Part shown: in pieces, positions 23,511 to 33,428 of the stretch | Layout of the letters: every line of letters begins with the position of its first letter | Position numbering within the stretch: the stretch's first letter is position 1 | Source of the DNA: Tubiluchus corallicola | Lineage: Eukaryota > Priapulida > Priapulimorpha > Priapulimorphida > Tubiluchidae | Assembly (NCBI GenBank): GCA_030141605.1 | Contig: JAQGDQ010000032.1 | Location: 543,501-598,845 of the forward strand | Direction of reading: 5' to 3' | DNA: 55,345 bases | Position numbers and translations under genes: made by a program | Notes under the pieces: generated by a model | Told to the model about the DNA's origin: nothing | Database searches by the model: none | What the model saw: only the letters and a program-made list of their open reading frames with translations

Positions 23511-23999
23511 TTGTTGACCTGTGACCTATGAGTCACGTGTTGAAAAGTCACAAGTTGCGATTTAATTGTGAAGTGCGGTTCTTAGGTAATCAATCATCGA
23601 GAATTCAATAAAATCAAAATTATATCTCGAACGAAAAGTTTTTCAAGGTCCAATTTCTGTACTGTTTGCAAAATCTTAAGTTTTTGACCACGTCAGAAAC
23701 TTTGTCAACTAGTTTGTCTTGTTTATAGTTGCGCATCTTTTATTCCATTATTCAAATAATTTTATTACACGTATGAATACTTAAATACTTAAATAAATAT
23801 AATAAAATAAAATCAATCATTATTTATGCCGCAGCAGCAGAAAAATACACAAAAAGTATCAGTAAATCGTAGTTATTTGTACAAATCAGCAGTTAGTTTA
23901 GTCTATGAAACCAGACGTTCGATGCACTTGGCATATTTTATTAGTCCTCTTACTCGCTGAAGACATTACTTTTATCAGTTCTTTTTACGTCTTGTGTGG

Positions 24000-24380
24000 C
24001 TTTCGATGGCTGCAGGATTTATGCGCACGCCAGGAAGTCAGTGAGGAGCAGAATTTGACAGATTCCCCTGGGCCATATGGGTCGCATCTGAGACACGGGC
24101 GTTTACACAGCGCCGCCGCACGTCTTATTTTAGGCTCCTATAAAACATGCAGTTGTGATCAAACGTGCCAGCTGTCGCGAAACAGAGGCCGCATTTACAG
24201 GAAGGTATTTTTGGCGGAGCTTCACCTTGTTTGGGAAGCCAGATCGGGAGGGGAAGGTGGAGCTTATACAAATAACTAGAGTCATACCGGAAGTAAGAGC
24301 CAATGTCTGCAACCTGACGCAAGTTGAGACACTGATAGCGAGGAAAAACTTAGTTCAGAACATAAGACCCTAGCACACAC
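24000..24380. other. high-complexity, G+C-richer island
   Basis: Repeat-free sequence close to half G+C by eye, with many short binding-type words (CAGCTG, CATATG, GGCGGAGC, CAGGAAG, TATAAAAC). Open frames overlap on both strands (23905-24279, 24155-24373 and minus 24125-24322), which fits composition rather than one gene. It may be a conserved regulatory element or a diverged exon; this is inference. Confidence 0.3.
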
Positions 24381-26560
24381 AAAAGTGGCTTCTTCTTGTC
24401 CTAAGTGCTGCAAGTTTACAGTGGTTCTAACTGAAGATTATTTCCATGAACTTGACCAACAAACGAAGGAGCATTTCTAATGGGCAGCCTAATGTTACAA
24501 GGCCAGTTCTCTAAACAAACAGGGTACTACAATTTGTTTACTGAGACTGTTTTCTACACGCCAACTTTCGAAAATAGTATCACCGACGAAGGTCAGTAAT
24601 AAAATAAAGTGACGCTAAAGGAAACGCTGGACATTCTAATTTGATCATTTAATATTACGTGATTAGTCAGTCGAACAAGCACGTATGCCAAACTTGGTGT
24701 CATGTAAACAGTCCAGTTGCCACAAAGTTCATATCAGGTCACCCTCACCCTGCGATACAGACAGACCTCTATGACTGAAGCCAGATGGTCACATGCTGGT
24801 ACCAACCAGCAGCTGGACAAGGCCATATAAGACAACTAGAAATCGGACACCGACTGTTCGAATATAGGCCAATATTTAGAGGTCAGAGCACTTCCGCAAT
24901 TTAGGATGACATTTTGTTAATTGTAAAAAGAAATTAAGCTCAATAAATCGAGATATTAAGATCTGGCATATGAATTTGATCAATTTTCTTAGTTATTAAA
25001 CAGTTCGTTCGTCGCACATTAGTTTAGTTTAGTTTTTTACTCATTTATTTGCAGTGTTTATTTTCTGCATGTCTTTCTTATTCACTTAGTGTTAGCTGTT
25101 TTCCTCTGCTTTTTCTTCATTAATATAATACCAAAGTTTTTCCTTCGTGTATTAGTATTTTAGTTTTTCTGGTTGCACCTCACAGTTAACTTCACTTTTC
25201 CTTCTCTCTTCCATAAGTTATTTTCTTCCTTTCTTTATTGCTTTCTTTTTACCTGGCTTTCTCTTCTTCAGATAATTGTTTTCTTGTGTTTCGTTTAGTA
25301 AAGGAGTGGCTGCTTGTCATCCTGGTATCCTGTATCAAATTAAATGTACGCGTAATATTTTGTTTTGAGGCAAGTGAAAATTCAATATTTATGTGAACTG
25401 TATTGTTTATTTGGTAGCTTTTTTTTGGTGAACAATACCGCGATTTGTCGTCATATTGCATTTTCATTTTATATTTCTGTGCCACATTTGAGTTACTTGC
25501 CTACAAAACGGAATTCCCTGAAATCATGCAAGTGCTTTTAAGATACATTGATCTTTTACTGTACACAAATGTTCTGTCGCATTATTTATTTAATACTGAT
25601 ATTTTAGAACAAATTACCGAAATTGACACTTGAATACAAGATGTTAGTCAAATTTGGTGATTGGGAGAAATGCCTATGATTCGCGATTGAGAAACGGGGA
25701 ATGATTCAGAAAACGCTGAAAACCACTGAACTATATACGTATATTTATGTACGCCCGGTGTGTATGTCTTTCCGCTTCTGAAAAATGAACTCTGACGGCC
25801 AAGATGCACCGTCATGCAGATTTTATCCACGACCAATTGGCGTAATGACCCGCTGTTCGTAGAATGAGGACATTCTTGTTATGCTATCCTGGGGGGAGGA
25901 ATAGTCCACAACGGATCAAGTGTTCACAAACAGCTGCTGGAGGAAATGGAATGACCAGGCTTTTATCAGTCACACATTCTGTGCCATCTTACGCGCGTGA
26001 TTATCAAAAGAGTGGGTTTCCTATCTGCACCTTCATTTCTGAGATACGTGCAAGGTTTCGAAAACTCATATTATTCGTAAGCGGCTAAAATTCATAATTC
26101 AATGCAAAGGTCAGGAAATCGTTAATTTAATCTTCAAATTTCATTGGACGAGTGAGTGACCTTATGCAGTGCTCAGCAATCCCAGGAAAAACACCCTGCA
26201 GTGCCTTAACGTGTCTCTCTCGTGGACCAATGACTATCATTTGCAATAAGACAGAAAGGAGTTTGCATTTGTGTTGCCAAACACCAGCAAATATTTCGAA
26301 ATTATATTTATTTATTTAGTTAAAAATTTATATCATTTATTCGTGCGCACGAGATACAATTAATACGTTAACAGAGAAAACTCTGTAGAACAACACGAAG
26401 TTGCTTAACAGAGTATTTAAAACCATGACAAACGCAGCGTAACAAAGAAACATTACCCAACTCATGCAAATGTACTATGTTAAATTAGGCTTACTTGAAG
26501 CCGGTAGAAACCAACTAGATACAACATGCACTGTGCACAGTATTTATTCACTAGCGTCAG
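24381..26560. other. gene-poor stretch
   Basis: A short (TTTAG)n run lies near 25018-25035, and T-rich sequence at 25060-25280. Otherwise plain AT-rich sequence with no supported feature. Confidence 0.55.
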
Positions 26561-27060
26561 TAAAACACGGGCATTCCACGTAGTCTGGCGTAGATATTTT
26601 CGCTAGTTTGAAGCCATGTCCTGGGCGGCACGACATTACGCTCTCTCAGGAATCACTTTCAGTTTCGTTAGCAATAAAAGCCTGATTAATCTTAGCCATA
26701 CAAGGAAATGTGACAACTGGCAGGAACACATCCCGAATCTAATCTAGCAGAGTAGTACTGACAGTGGATGATTGGGCTCCCTGAAGGGCGGCCAGGAGAA
26801 ATTTGCAGCTGACGACACCGCTCTCTGGAGATCATCTAACAACGACGTGTCACGAAAATTGCCTCATATTTCAGCCGCCTCATAAGACAAGCAATTCTAC
26901 AAGCAAACTGCAAAACAGCTTCTGTTATTCCCAACCTTTTGCATTGGGAACTGAGTGCAAAACTGATGAAGTTAAACGCTAGAGTGAAAAAAGTCTGATT
27001 GCGTCACCAATAGAGGACACATCTGGACGTTTCCAGGGAATCCGTGTCGTGCGTTTCAGT
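26560..27060. other. high-complexity island with one exon-like frame
   Basis: Repeat-free, less AT-rich block containing GATTAATC (26683-26690 region). On the plus strand an acceptor (CTCATATTTCAG ending at 26874) is followed in phase 0 by 35 codons starting PPHKTSNSTSKLQNSF and a TAG at 26980. The peptide is polar and plausible but unrecognised, and no AATAAA follows closely. A regulatory element is equally likely. Confidence 0.25.
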
Positions 27061-27096
27061 GTTCAGCTAATAATGATTAATTATAATTTAGATAAA

Positions 27097-27225
27097 TTAA
27101 GGACAGTTAAAATCAGAACAGTTAATTTGTTGGCAAACTGTACACTGAAAAGTGTACTGACTCGCATGTTTGCATTCTAATGAACGATTTGAAGAAAACC
27201 GGATGCTGCAATTCTCGTCAGCCAT
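27097..27225 (-). CDS. small open frame, cysteine-rich C-terminal half, unknown
   Basis: On the minus strand ATG at 27225 opens 42 codons starting MADENCSIRFSSNRS, with seven cysteines in total, five of them in the last 26 residues (CKH, CTVCQQINC, NCP spacing). The spacing resembles metal-binding or disulfide-rich peptides, but there is no signal peptide and no family match that I recognise. Start context is weak (T at -3). A frame of this length is common by chance, and the cysteine enrichment is the only unusual point. Confidence 0.12.
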   Translation of the reverse strand: MADENCSIRFSSNRSLECKHASQYTFQCTVCQQINCSDFNCP

Positions 27226-27229
27226 CAAT

Positions 27230-28120
27230 AGTGATCATTTAAAATGGTTTTTCGTCTTACTTTTAACTCAATGAGCCGACACATATTTTTGTTCTCTCAA
27301 CATTGCATTTGAATTCATCTTACAGGGGGTTGGCAGTTTAAGTGCCTAGATTGCATACACCTATAGTCTGCAGCTTATTGCTCAGCATTTTAGACTTTCT
27401 ACATACGGACTGCCATCTATCAACGAAAAGAAACATCAAGAAGTAACACTATAAAACTCTTGCTAGTTGGGCAAGAATTTATAATATTTAGCGCGTTGAA
27501 ACAGTTCATCCGAATAATTTTCCGTCATTTTTCGGCGGAAATCAGAACGTTGTGGTTTAGAAACTTACTGCACATATTAGCATGCTACTAAACACTGTAG
27601 TTTCACTATCAAAAATTTTAATTTATATAGTACATAAATATTAGCAACAGACTTATGAACTGGCGAATGACCTGTGCAGGCCTGACCCTAAAACAGCAAT
27701 AATTTTGTCTTGTCCACAGTTCAATTAAAAAGTTAAGCTGGACAAAAACTTATGAGAATTAATGAGAATTTCCGAAGATTCTATGAAGTTCGTGTGAACT
27801 AGGCAAGTAAATTCACAGGACTTATTATAAACGTCAGTTAATTTATCATTTGACTTAAGTTACACATGAACATATTTTATTCTGTAGTAAGCTATGCGCT
27901 GCAATAATATTTTCATTACGCGACATTTGTTACAGATTTTTTCTACATAACTATAAATATTTCAAACACAAAAGGGAAGCATTATTTAGCTATTTCAAAT
28001 AATGGCTCTCACGTTATACAAATTAAGATCACGCACCAGTGCTTTCCATAGAGTACAAAAGGTTGAACTCGCTATAATCAGGTTACAACTATAAATTTGC
28101 TATTCTTCGTAATTGCATGC
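27230..28120. other. gene-poor stretch
   Basis: Plain AT-rich sequence. An ATG at 28002 on the plus strand opens about 30 codons (MALTLYKLRSRTS...) with good start context and only a poor donor; not called. If the minus-strand exon at 28589 is real, this is its first intron. Confidence 0.5.
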
Positions 28121-28121
28121 A

Positions 28122-28150
28122 GATGATGATGATGATGGTGATGATGATGA
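28122..28150. repeat. (GAT)n microsatellite
   Basis: About nine GAT units with one GGT variant. Confidence 0.95.
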
Positions 28151-28263
28151 CAACATAATAGTCGTTAGTTTGCACTATATAAAAAAGAAACGTTTAGAAG
28201 ACTGCACTAATTTACGCTGCAGTCAACAACATAAATATTATTCACAAGATAGAGATATCCTGG

Positions 28264-28368
28264 AGAAAGAGAGGGTAAAGAAATAAAAAAAGAATGACTG
28301 AGAGAGAGAGAAAAGACACACAGAAAGAAAGTGAGTGAGTGAGTGAGAGAAAAGACACACAGAAAGAA

Positions 28369-28451
<83 letters not shown>

Positions 28452-28452
28452 G
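28264..28452. repeat. compound GA / CAGA microsatellite with internal duplication
   Basis: A perfect (GA)n at about 28372-28409 passes directly into a perfect (CAGA)n to 28452. Upstream, a block containing AAAAGACACACAGAAAGAAA occurs twice (about 28310-28330 and 28350-28370) separated by (GTGA)n. The run is strongly purine-rich on the plus strand. Confidence 0.95.
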
Positions 28453-28588
28453 TGAAAGGTTTATTTTTTATTAATTTTACCGATTACAAATTTTTATCAA
28501 TTTACAAATCTACTTGAATGCAATCCACCTATGCCTCCAAAAACTTCATAGATACACACTAATATACCATGAATAAATAACAGCTTAC

Positions 28589-28716
28589 CTGAGGCTCAGT
28601 TACGTTTGACTCATCCTCATCACTATCTGTCCCCGCCATATTGATTTATCGCTTCATGAATGGAAAGTACGCTCTGTCAATGCTGTCACTAAATAGCTAG
28701 TGCTTACCACAGATTC
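28589..28716 (-). CDS. candidate 5' exon with translation start, acidic N-terminus, unknown protein
   Basis: This is the most gene-like locus in the window. On the minus strand ATG at 28639 has a good context (A at -3, G at +4) and an in-frame TAA three codons upstream. It opens 17 codons, MAGTDSDEDESNVTEPQ, ending exactly at CAG|GTAAGC, a near-consensus donor in phase 0. The acidic DSDEDES stretch resembles disordered N-termini of nuclear or transport proteins and has CK2-like sites; the family is not recognised. A strong acceptor (TTTGCTTTTTACAG) ends at 28717, so 28640-28716 would be 5' UTR in this exon, with a further non-coding exon upstream. Nine bases after that acceptor lies GTG|GTAAGC, so a 9-nt micro-exon is an alternative. 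The first intron would contain the GA/CAGA repeat. Following exons were not found. Confidence 0.38.
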
Positions 28717-28837
28717 CTGTAAAAAGCAAATGTAAAGTGGTAATGAGTTTAATTGTAAAGGTTTTTTCACTATGCCTTCGATTTCGATGTTCAGTACAGT
28801 GTGCAACTGTGCACATGGTAAAACTTGACTTTGACGT

Positions 28838-28856
28838 TGACCTTGACCTAAGGTCA
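28838..28856. promoter_or_regulatory. cluster of nuclear-receptor half-sites
   Basis: The sequence TGACCTTGACCTAAGGTCA contains a direct repeat of the AGGTCA half-site with no spacer on the minus strand, including TCAAGGTCA as bound by ERR/SF-1/FTZ-F1 monomers. It also contains an everted pair TGACCT-A-AGGTCA. It lies about 120 bp upstream of the acceptor of the candidate exon on the minus strand. Similar words also occur in dispersed invertebrate repeats, so function is uncertain. Confidence 0.35.
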
Positions 28857-28859
28857 TTT

Positions 28860-30240
28860 TTTGTTGTAATAAGACACAATCAAATCTGAACTTGTGAAAG
28901 GCCATCTAAGTTGGATCTCCGTATTTTATATTTTACCTAATATCAGATCCAGCCAGTTGCCTGAAGTAACCAAAATTAGTCCCTTTTTGTCGCACAAGCA
29001 GTTTCAACTTGATGGCAGATGAATCTTCTCTGAACTGCCTAAGGCACGTAGAACAGCTGGTTAGTTAAGCACCGCCAGGCCTGATTAATAAACAAGTGGA
29101 TGCAGTAAAAATATTCCGGATGGACTCACTTGTCCCGCTCCATCTATTTCTTTAGCAAGGCAAAAATGTATACACGCATGAACGAGGCTAACATAACTCT
29201 ACCAGTAGCATCTCATCTCAAAGATTATTCTCAACAGTCAGACACGTTCTGGTCCTGCCACACCACCAACATATGTAGGTCTGCTATAAGTCTAGAAACC
29301 AGCTTGCAGGGTACTGAACTGCGTACAGCAGCTGCTATTAGAACTCTACTACTTAGTCCATACACGGCCCTTCAAAAGAATGACATTCAAAACGGTGAAC
29401 TCTGTCCACACGATCAGTTTGCACATAACTATTTGCCACTAACTTTTCTTCACTTCTGAAAACGGCTTACATGAAAGCGAGCTTTGTTTAAGCATATTCA
29501 GCAACAGGAAAACGAAATCAATGAAAAAAGAACTTCGGAAAAGAAATTAAACGAGAAGTTATTATCAAATATTTCGGGAATTAAAAGCAGAAGTGCAAAT
29601 TAATTTTTAAATTACATTCGGACAGCAAAACGTATGTTCGATTACTGAACAAATTTTCACATCTAAATAATGTAGAAAGACTAGGTTGTTAAGACGCCAT
29701 AGCTTGAGTATTTGCATATTAGTCGCCACAGTAAGTTCCTGTACAAGTTTATAAAACTTGAAGTCACTCACTGATACTTTTGCACTCTGGCTTACAAAAT
29801 ACAATTATCCGATTGCATTTTGTTAATAATTCGTTGTTTTAGTGATAGCACGGCGTTCTGTCTAGCTCAGTATCTACCACGCATTATTATTGGTTGTTCT
29901 TTCCGATAATAAGAACCTACACAGACGAAAATTAAGACCTGCTTGATATCACCAAACATGAATGACATTCAAATTTCACTGACGTTCTCGACGTCCACAC
30001 GGTTCTACAACATTGAGAAAATTCGAGAATGACAGCGTTTAGAATGACCACGAGGAGCGCATATAAGCGAAATAGAGTAAACTTTCCAGAAAAAAGACTT
30101 TTGACCTTGCATGGCCCACTGAAGATCGCTGAGTAGGCGAATGCTCATCGGATACTTCCACTTTTAGAAGCTATAGGTTGGCTGCCCAACTTTTTAAGGT
30201 TTTGTCAGATTGCGCGGCCGGCTTTATTCCTCCTCCTCCT
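28860..30240. other. gene-poor stretch
   Basis: Plain sequence with chance-length open frames (29130-29459 plus, 109 codons, no family recognised). A minus-strand GTGAGT follows ATGGAGCGGGACAA near 29116-29130 as a very short ATG-to-donor match. No repeat or RNA gene was seen. Confidence 0.5.
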
Positions 30241-30293
30241 TCTTACCATCATCATTTTCGTCCTTGTCGTCGTCATCGTCGTCATAATCATCA
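30228..30293. repeat. imperfect TCN trinucleotide tract
   Basis: TCC, TCA, TCG and TCT units alternate for about 65 bases. On the minus strand 30247-30293 reads as a run of aspartates (DDYDDDDDDKDENDD) followed by GTAAGA, discussed as a finding. On the plus strand it forms a pyrimidine tract before TTTCAG at about 30303. Confidence 0.75.
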
Positions 30294-30450
30294 CTGTTTC
30301 AGTCATCTAAAGGTTTGCGTTTCGATGCAGGCAAAAATAATTAAAGATAGATTTAAATGCTGTTATTAAATTCTAACAACGAAGGACTGAATTTAGGTAC
30401 ATTTTTGTAAACTAATCTGATTATTTACTTAAATTATAGTTAAAATAACA

Positions 30451-30467
30451 GTCTATAAAAATACTAT

Positions 30468-30505
<38 letters not shown>

Positions 30506-30523
30506 ATAGTATTTTTATAGACT
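30451..30523. repeat. perfect 73-bp palindrome with (TA)n core
   Basis: The arms AGTCTATAAAAATACTATGG (30451-30470) and its exact reverse complement (30504-30523) flank an uninterrupted (TA)n at 30471-30503. The structure can fold into a stem without mismatch. Arms of unique sequence show this is more than slippage. Confidence 0.95.
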
Positions 30524-30995
30524 CTCTATATTGAAATAATAAAAATAAATCAGTGTTTCAAAAATCTGAAAAGTACAAGCTAAGTCTAATCGATCTATAC
30601 CTTATATTGGGTTTATCATTCTTTATAACCTGTGCACTTTAGCTAGTACGCAAAAGGGATGCTAAAAGATAGGTGTAAAACTAGAACGTCTGTGCGATGC
30701 AAACCTATTACCATAATGGTAACGCTAATAAAGTCAAGGCTAAAAGTCACAGAACACGTCACAATACTGGCTAAGAAAGAGTCAGGTAATCAAACAAAAA
30801 TATTCAAGTCAGTCACAATTTATTTGAGGACAATAAATAATTAAAGAAATAAAACAGAAAATAGTTTAAATCAGTTATTAACTGACAAGTGACAATACAA
30901 GAAGTGTACCATAAATGTAAATATAGACAACAGTATTCATATATGATGACATTACATGTATGTGAAAAAATCACGTTTTGTTCAATATATTACGG

Positions 30996-31012
30996 TTGGG
31001 GTTAGGGTTAGG
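30996..31012 (+). repeat. short interstitial telomeric motif (TTAGGG)n
   Basis: TTGGGGTTAGGGTTAGG contains two to three units of the ancestral metazoan telomere repeat. Confidence 0.6.
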
Positions 31013-31019
31013 TTTCTTT

Positions 31020-31105
31020 TTTCCTGTGACCTTTCCCTTGTGATTTTTTCCTGTCTTTTTCCGTGACTCTAAATTTCTATATGTGACTTTTTTACCTGTG
31101 ACAAT
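31020..31105. repeat. degenerate GTGAC-TTTTT tandem repeat
   Basis: CCTGTGACCTTTCCC, TTGTGATTTTTTCC, CCGTGACTC, TATGTGACTTTTTT and CCTGTGAC follow at roughly 20-base intervals. This is probably a decayed minisatellite or part of a dispersed repeat together with the adjoining TTAGGG motif. Confidence 0.5.
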
Positions 31106-32310
31106 CGCAACAAGACAAAAAACTACTTTTTACCAGTTCCATTTCGCGGGACGTTTTCGGTCCAAATTTGAGTCTTACGAAAAATGACGAAAATCGACTC
31201 GGCAACTTCCACTGATAGTTTGCATAAGTGGCCAAAAAAGGTACCACAATTTCGCTGTGAATTGCGGCTAGTGTGGTAACCACTATATAAAAGCTCAAAT
31301 GGGTCGGTATTTAAGCCTGCTTAAACTGCGACAGAAAATCAACAGAGCGACTGTCAATGAACTTTTAATAAACGGCTCAAGTTTTTCCGCTTAACGTTTT
31401 GCACTGTTACCGGATTATGTAGGTTTGTGCTCTACTGTATCAAGCTTTCATCAACCTATTGACGTTTTAGTAAAAAAAAACTGATGGTATACGTGAAGAC
31501 AATACAGACTTGCCACCTACCAACAAGCCAACGAAGTTTTTTAAGCAAACCGTCACTTGCTAATTCAGCAACGGATTAAAGGTTTCATGGGCCAAAGGTT
31601 AACAAACAAAGGATAGGCCTAGGTGTACAATTCTCAATTTTACAGCCATATATATGCTATACTTCTGATTCTGAACTCTGTCGTTACTCGTGACAATTGA
31701 AAATGACTTTGTGTGTCATGGCTTTTTGCCTGGGTTAACCAAAGGGCGAAGTTGCTGTTCAGCATTGAAGATTCTAAAACGAGAAATATGTAACATATGT
31801 CTGAATGTCCTACTCTGACAACTGTTGAATTCTTGTGGCTAAGTGGCCTATGTATCCAAACGGCTTATGTGCTCAAAATACCTTTTGTCCAAATTACGTA
31901 TGTGTCCAAAACAGACAGTGGCAAGTGGCCTATGTGACTATGTGACCTGTGTCCAAATGTTTTATATAGCATCCAGCGCCCACACGTGTGAGTCTAATGT
32001 GACGAATGAAATATTTTGTGTCCAACAAATTGCATAGGCTAAATCGTTCAACTACTTACTTGGAATGGACAAACAAGAAAATTAAATATCCTATCTTTAG
32101 CACGTTCAGTTTAAATAATTTTGTTATGCTGTTTACTAAAATAGCATTATCTCCTTTTAACTAGTCATCGGTATCAGGATACCGAGGGCGTATTTACGAC
32201 CTAAGGATAGCCTTACTGGCCTAATGGGTAGTCCTCCCCTGTCTATATTAAACTGATAGCTGAGTTTAAACAAGTTCTTACAATGGGTTAAACAATGTAT
32301 TAATCATTAG
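31106..32310. other. gene-poor stretch with a loose short repeat
   Basis: Between about 31845 and 31960 words of the type CCTATGTG...TCCAAA recur four or five times at 20-30 base intervals. A small perfect hairpin (TCGGTATC-AG-GATACCGA) lies at 32168-32185. No coding support. Confidence 0.45.
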
Positions 32311-32370
32311 TTACAGCACTGTTATGAAAAAATTATTGTATTACAGCACTGTTATGAAAAAATTATTGTA
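32311..32370. repeat. perfect 30-bp tandem duplication
   Basis: 32311-32340 and 32341-32370 are identical over all 30 bases (beginning TTACAGCACTGTTATG). Absence of any difference implies a recent duplication or ongoing homogenisation. Confidence 0.97.
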
Positions 32371-33010
32371 TAAAATTATTAGTTATTACAAGTCTGCATA
32401 TGCGGATATGGCAATTGCAATGGTGATTTGGACGACTGGTTTAATTGGTGATTAGACAAGCATTTCACGTGTGGCGAAAGTGTATCACAAGCAAACGGCA
32501 AAAGAAGTAGAATAAAATGCTAACTGCTATATGCCTGACAACTGATACTAACTTTCTATTTATACTAAAATACACATAGTAGAAGTCACTTGTAACATTA
32601 CCTGCAACAAGTAGGCGAAAATCGGTTCTTTTTTAAATTCGAAAATAGATAGTCATTATTAGGTCTGAAACATTAAAAAAAGGGAAAAATTACTGATTTA
32701 ATGTAAGAAATTTTAAATTTAACTGTACCGGTTGCGTATGCGCTGTGCAGTTAAGCGTTTCCAACTTCTGTCGCCTGCTGTCACCAACATGTGCCGCGTG
32801 CAAACAAAATGATCCTGTCTGTTAACTTCAACATTTAATCCTCAGAACATGGACTTGACATGTCTGCAAAGTCAAGTTAACTGCATAATATACAGCCATA
32901 GTCGACAGTATGCTAGCATACGATATCATTAGTTTCGTGTGTTCGAAATCTCGTATTCAGATCAGAAGGAGAGGAGGTTGCCTCATTGCCCAGTTTAGGA
33001 GGCAAAACGA

Positions 33011-33018
33011 AGCGAGAG

Positions 33019-33084
<66 letters not shown>

Positions 33085-33117
33085 GGGAGGGAGAAAGAAC
33101 TGGAAGGAAGGGAGAGA
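33011..33117. repeat. (GA)n microsatellite, purine-only strand
   Basis: Long GA runs with rare C or extra A pass into GGGAGGGAGAAAG. An open frame across it encodes only E/R/K dipeptides and is an artefact. Confidence 0.95.
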
Positions 33118-33134
33118 AAAGTTTGTCAGATAAA

Positions 33135-33428
33135 TATTTCCGTATTTGAATTTAAGAATTAATAGTTAGCATAGAGATTAAAGCCAACAGACCAACGGCT
33201 GGTGAACCAACACACCAACCTGAGGTTTCACTGAAGGTCTATACCCAAGGATTAACGGCTATAGGGACTAAAGCCAAGAGACTAATGGCTCTTGAATCAA
33301 TGCACCAGCCTGAAGTTATCCTGGACGTCTGTAACCTTTTTGGATTTAGGAATTAATATCTAACCAAGGAACCAACGACTGGTGAACCAATACGTCAGTT
33401 TGTGGTTTTGGTGAACGTCTATTGTAGT
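33135..33428. repeat. 90-bp period minisatellite, about three copies
   Basis: The motif ACCAACGGCTGGTGAACCAA at 33191 recurs as ACTAATGGCTCTTGAATCAA at 33281 and ACCAACGACTGGTGAACCAA at 33371, exactly 90 bp apart each time. The unit lead-in TTTGAATTTAAGAATTAATA (about 33145) recurs as TTTGGATTTAGGAATTAATA (about 33339). A 15-bp duplication (GGACTGAGGAAAACT) follows at about 33458-33490. Confidence 0.85.

Noticed and set aside
24050-24090. CCATATGGG as a possible CArG (SRF) box
   Set aside because: Only four A/T bases lie between CC and GG, whereas the CArG consensus needs six.
32910-33149. 79-codon frame of E/R/K repeats
   Set aside because: Translation of the (GA)n microsatellite.
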